Shown here: positions 59,159 through 61,118 of the stretch, piece after piece | Position numbering within the stretch: position 1 is the first letter of the stretch | Layout of the letters: every line of letters begins with the position of its first letter | Assembly (NCBI GenBank): GCA_937894585.1 | Contig: CALBGO010000085.1 | Coordinates: 1-61,118 of the forward strand | Direction of reading: 5' to 3' | Length of the DNA stretch: 61,118 nt | Source: an uncultured Eubacterium sp. | Lineage (GTDB): Bacteria; Bacillota; Clostridia; Peptostreptococcales; Anaerovoracaceae | Program-made: the position numbers and the translations under genes | The notes under the pieces: generated by a model | Database searches by the model: none | What the model was told of the DNA's origin: nothing | What the model saw: the letters and a program-made list of their open reading frames with translations, nothing else

Positions 59159-60304
59159 ATGTTTGTGTATTTAGATAACAGTGCAACTACCCGGCAGTAT
59201 GATCAGGTTACGGAAGTAATGAAGGATGCTATGGAGAATTACTTCGGCAACCCGTCTTCCCTGCATTCTCTGGGACTGGCTTCGGAAAAAGAAGTGCGCA
59301 GAAGCAGGCAGATTACTGCAGCGGCGCTGGGCGCAAAAGAAGAAGAGATTATTTTTAATTCCGGGGGCACGGAAGGTGACAATACGGTGCTGTACGGGAT
59401 TGCCCATGCACGCAGGAGGGAAGGAAAGAAAATAATTACTTCCAAAGTGGAACATCCTGCCGTGTTGGAAGCCTGTAAGGTTTTGGAAAACGAAGGCTTT
59501 CAGGTGGAATATATCGGTGTGGACGGAAAGTGCCGTCTTGATATGGAGCAGCTCAGAGCAGCCATTGATGAAGAAACAACTTTAATTTCCATTATGGCGG
59601 TCAACAATGAAACAGGCGCAAAGATGCCGGTTTCCGAAATTGCAAAACTGAAGGGTAATGCGGTTTTCCATACCGATGGGGTACAGGCTTTCGGCAAAAT
59701 TGATCTGAAAAACATCGGTGCGGATTTTATTACCGTCAGCGGTCATAAGATTCACGGCCCGAAGGGTGTCGGTGCCCTGTACGCCCGTAAGGGCGTACGG
59801 CTGCCCGCTTTTATTGCAGGCGGCGGTCAGGAGCGCGGTATGCGCTCGGGCACCGAAAATGTACCGGGAATTATAGGATTCGGAAAAGCAGTTGAGAAAG
59901 CTTGCGGTAATTTGGAAAAGAGGACTGCTCATATGGCGGAAATCAGAGCATATTTTTTGGCAGGTCTGCAGGCGGAAATTTCCGATATCAGACTGAACGG
60001 ACCAGAAGACCCTTCGGAAGCAGTTTCCGCTGTACTCAATATCAGCTTTATGGGGACCAGAGGAGAAGTGCTTCTGCACACACTTGAGCAGGATAACATT
60101 TTTGTATCCACAGGTTCCGCCTGCTCCTCCAACAAGAAAGGACAGAGTCATGTCCTTTCTGCCATGGGTCTTACCCCAAAAGAAATTGAAGGAGCAATTC
60201 GTTTCAGCTTCAGCGAATTCAATACCCTGGAAGAAATGGATTATGTCATATCCAAGGTAAAAGACGCAGTCGCAAGATTCCGCAGATTAGGCTCATTTAG
60301 ATAA
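59159..60304 (+). CDS. nifS: Cysteine desulfurase (IscS/NifS family)
   Basis: A 381-residue PLP enzyme that moves sulfur from cysteine to a persulfide for Fe-S clusters or tRNA thiolation. PLP lysine K197 lies in SGHKIHGPKG. The active-site C322 lies in STGSACSSNKKG. N-terminal YLDNSATTRQY and the internal HTDGVQAFGK are typical of the group found before thiI in Clostridia; the next gene is outside the window. Start ATG 59159 has AGGTG six bases upstream. A possible attenuator hairpin precedes it. Confidence 0.94.
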   Translation: MFVYLDNSATTRQYDQVTEVMKDAMENYFGNPSSLHSLGLASEKEVRRSRQITAAALGAKEEEIIFNSGGTEGDNTVLYGIAHARRREGKKIITSKVEHPAVLEACKVLENEGFQVEYIGVDGKCRLDMEQLRAAIDEETTLISIMAVNNETGAKMPVSEIAKLKGNAVFHTDGVQAFGKIDLKNIGADFITVSGHKIHGPKGVGALYARKGVRLPAFIAGGGQERGMRSGTENVPGIIGFGKAVEKACGNLEKRTAHMAEIRAYFLAGLQAEISDIRLNGPEDPSEAVSAVLNISFMGTRGEVLLHTLEQDNIFVSTGSACSSNKKGQSHVLSAMGLTPKEIEGAIRFSFSEFNTLEEMDYVISKVKDAVARFRRLGSFR

Positions 60305-60540
60305 TGGACTTGCCCCAGTTTGCGCAGCAAACTGCCAGGAAGTCCTTATGCTGTGGGAGACCTAACCCGATGAGCACAGCGAATCGCAGGTAGGTCCCCC
60401 GTCAGGAGTGCAGCACTTCAGTGCGTGGAACTCTACGGCGGACCCCAAGAGAACGAGCGGAGCGAAGTTGGATTGGCAAGGCGCAAGTCGTAAAATGGAC
60501 TGCCCCGGTTTGCGCAGCAAACTGCCGGGAAGTCTTAAAG
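60305..60540 (+). repeat. Strongly folded non-coding segment with a duplicated hairpin
   Basis: Two related 40-base hairpins, at 60305-60345 and 60494-60534, share the stem-loop GTTTGC-GCA-GCAAAC and outer GGACT/AGTC arms, with differences that keep pairing. Between them are three more stems: GACCTA/TAGGTC (about 60359-60396), CCGT-GAGT-GCAC/GTGC-ACTC-ACGG (about 60399-60438) and CCAA/TTGG (about 60445-60471). It begins right at the desulfurase stop. No open frame fits it. It is either a structured RNA or a repeat element. Confidence 0.6.
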
Positions 60541-60571
60541 GTCGGTCAGATGAGATACTGACCGTAACAGT

Positions 60572-60831
60572 ACCTGACAGGGCTGACAGTTTTTTTACGA
60601 GGCGGCAGTTTTGGCAGGAATTTTATCCGAAAGGCTGACGAGAGTGACAAAAATGAAATTTTCGTCAGTTTGTCACTTAAAATGGAAATTTTAGTAAGTT
60701 ATTGCGCTGAAAAGAACGGAAATACTGACAGAGGTGACAAAAAACCGGGAGTTTGTCAATATTGACAACAATTTTAAGTGAAAAAGTTGACAGAACTGAC
60801 GAAAACCAAGAAAAAGGTTCATTTTGTCAAA
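60572..60831. repeat. Four iteron-like TGACA direct repeats with inverted half-sites
   Basis: Copies of YTGACRnnnnTGACR start at 60574, 60635, 60725 and 60787, each with two TGAC words nine bases apart, most followed by an A run. Inverted TGTCA words lie at 60671, 60754 and 60825. AT-rich and non-coding. Confidence 0.6.
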
Positions 60832-60879
60832 AGGGCAGTGGTACAGTGTTGCTTTTGTGGACTTTTTCTGCCGCAGCAG

Positions 60880-60995
60880 CAGTTCAAAGGACTGCAGTTC
60901 AAAAGACTGCAACTCAAAAGAGCGACAGACAAAGGCTTGCAGCTCGCAGCCCAAAGAGCGATGGACAAAGGCTTGCAGCTCGCAGTCCAAAGCTC
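60880..60995. repeat. Short tandem repeats near the window end
   Basis: Three 15-base units of AGTTCAAAAGACTGC type, then GACAAAGGCTTGCAGCTCGC twice with a 36-base period (60928 and 60964). Frames on either strand only translate the repeats, so I call no gene. From 60996 to the end nothing is recognised. Confidence 0.65.
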
Positions 60996-61118
60996 CAATA
61001 CCCAATCCTCAACCTAAATAAAATCGCAGTCAACTGCACCCCCATACTAATACAACAGGAGATTTAGTGTGAAAGAAAGATTGAACAGTCCGTAATTGGG
61101 CGAACTTAAACAAGCTTC

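Noticed and set aside
60691..61005. A 104-codon minus-strand frame with ELQSF repeats and plus-strand frames through the same DNA
   Set aside because: The repeats come from the DNA tandem units. There is no ribosome site, and the part over the TGACA repeats has no protein-like composition.
1..61118. tRNA, rRNA or known riboswitch genes
   Set aside because: I looked through the gene-free gaps for T-loop, anticodon-arm and familiar riboswitch core motifs and recognised none. A covariance search would be needed to exclude divergent ones.

Overview
The window reads as a chromosome segment of an anaerobic, spore-forming member of the Clostridia. It carries spoIIGA, sigE, sigG and a sigK with no pro-sequence, lipoproteins with Gram-positive lipoboxes, an LPxTG-type surface protein, strong AGGAGG-type ribosome sites, and amino-acid/organic-acid fermentation enzymes (a BKACE enzyme, a 4-hydroxybutyryl-CoA dehydratase homologue, a thiolase). 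The exact family cannot be fixed from the sequence alone. No rRNA, tRNA or CRISPR array was seen.

Region 1 (1-19.3 kb) is accessory catabolism. A DUF362 protein, a small protein, an OFA-type MFS carrier and a thiolase run rightward. They converge on a PAS/AAA+/HTH sigma-54 activator on the minus strand. The activator diverges from larC1-BKACE. Farther on lie a TRAP transporter (dctP with an in-frame amber codon, dctQ, dctM) and a cyclase-family hydrolase / 3-hydroxyacyl dehydrogenase / AbfD-like dehydratase operon. The larC1, TRAP and cyclase operons each have a GG-N10-GC (-24/-12) promoter preceded by the same palindrome, GTTGC-N6-GCAAC. I read this as one sigma-54 regulon for uptake and breakdown of an unidentified carboxylic acid.

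Inserted inside that regulon (about 8.0-12.3 kb) is a separate module: a tyrosine recombinase, a 277-bp segment bounded by perfect 21-bp inverted repeats, and a sortase-anchored VWA surface protein. The segment holds a good promoter that points away from the surface gene and a terminator that points toward it. This looks like a phase-variation switch sequenced in the OFF orientation.

Region 2 (19.3-31.2 kb) has the early sporulation cassette spoIIGA-sigE-sigG, with a Spo0A-like promoter, then coaBC and a metal-type permease/Fur-family pair with a 7-1-7 operator. A C-terminally truncated CNNM/CorC protein follows, beside a group II intron-like remnant. Next come an XRE regulator, the Fe-S scaffold/GGGtGRT pair, a non-coding array of helically phased TGACA/TGTCA words, and a MATE transporter.

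Region 3 (31.3-47.1 kb) has a leftward YtrA-GntR/ABC operon, a DUF6487 zinc ribbon, a PHP phosphatase and a BMP-type nucleoside ABC importer. It continues with an exported trigger-factor-like foldase, ylmC, nrdR, cmk, a class B PBP, sigK (minus strand) and a small DUF1540 protein.

Region 4 (47.2-61.1 kb) is the cell-shape cluster radC-mreB-mreC-mreD-mrdA-minD with convergent rodA, then rny, a second MATE transporter and a cysteine desulfurase. The last 0.8 kb is non-coding: a strongly folded repeat pair, four iteron-like TGACA repeats and short tandem repeats.
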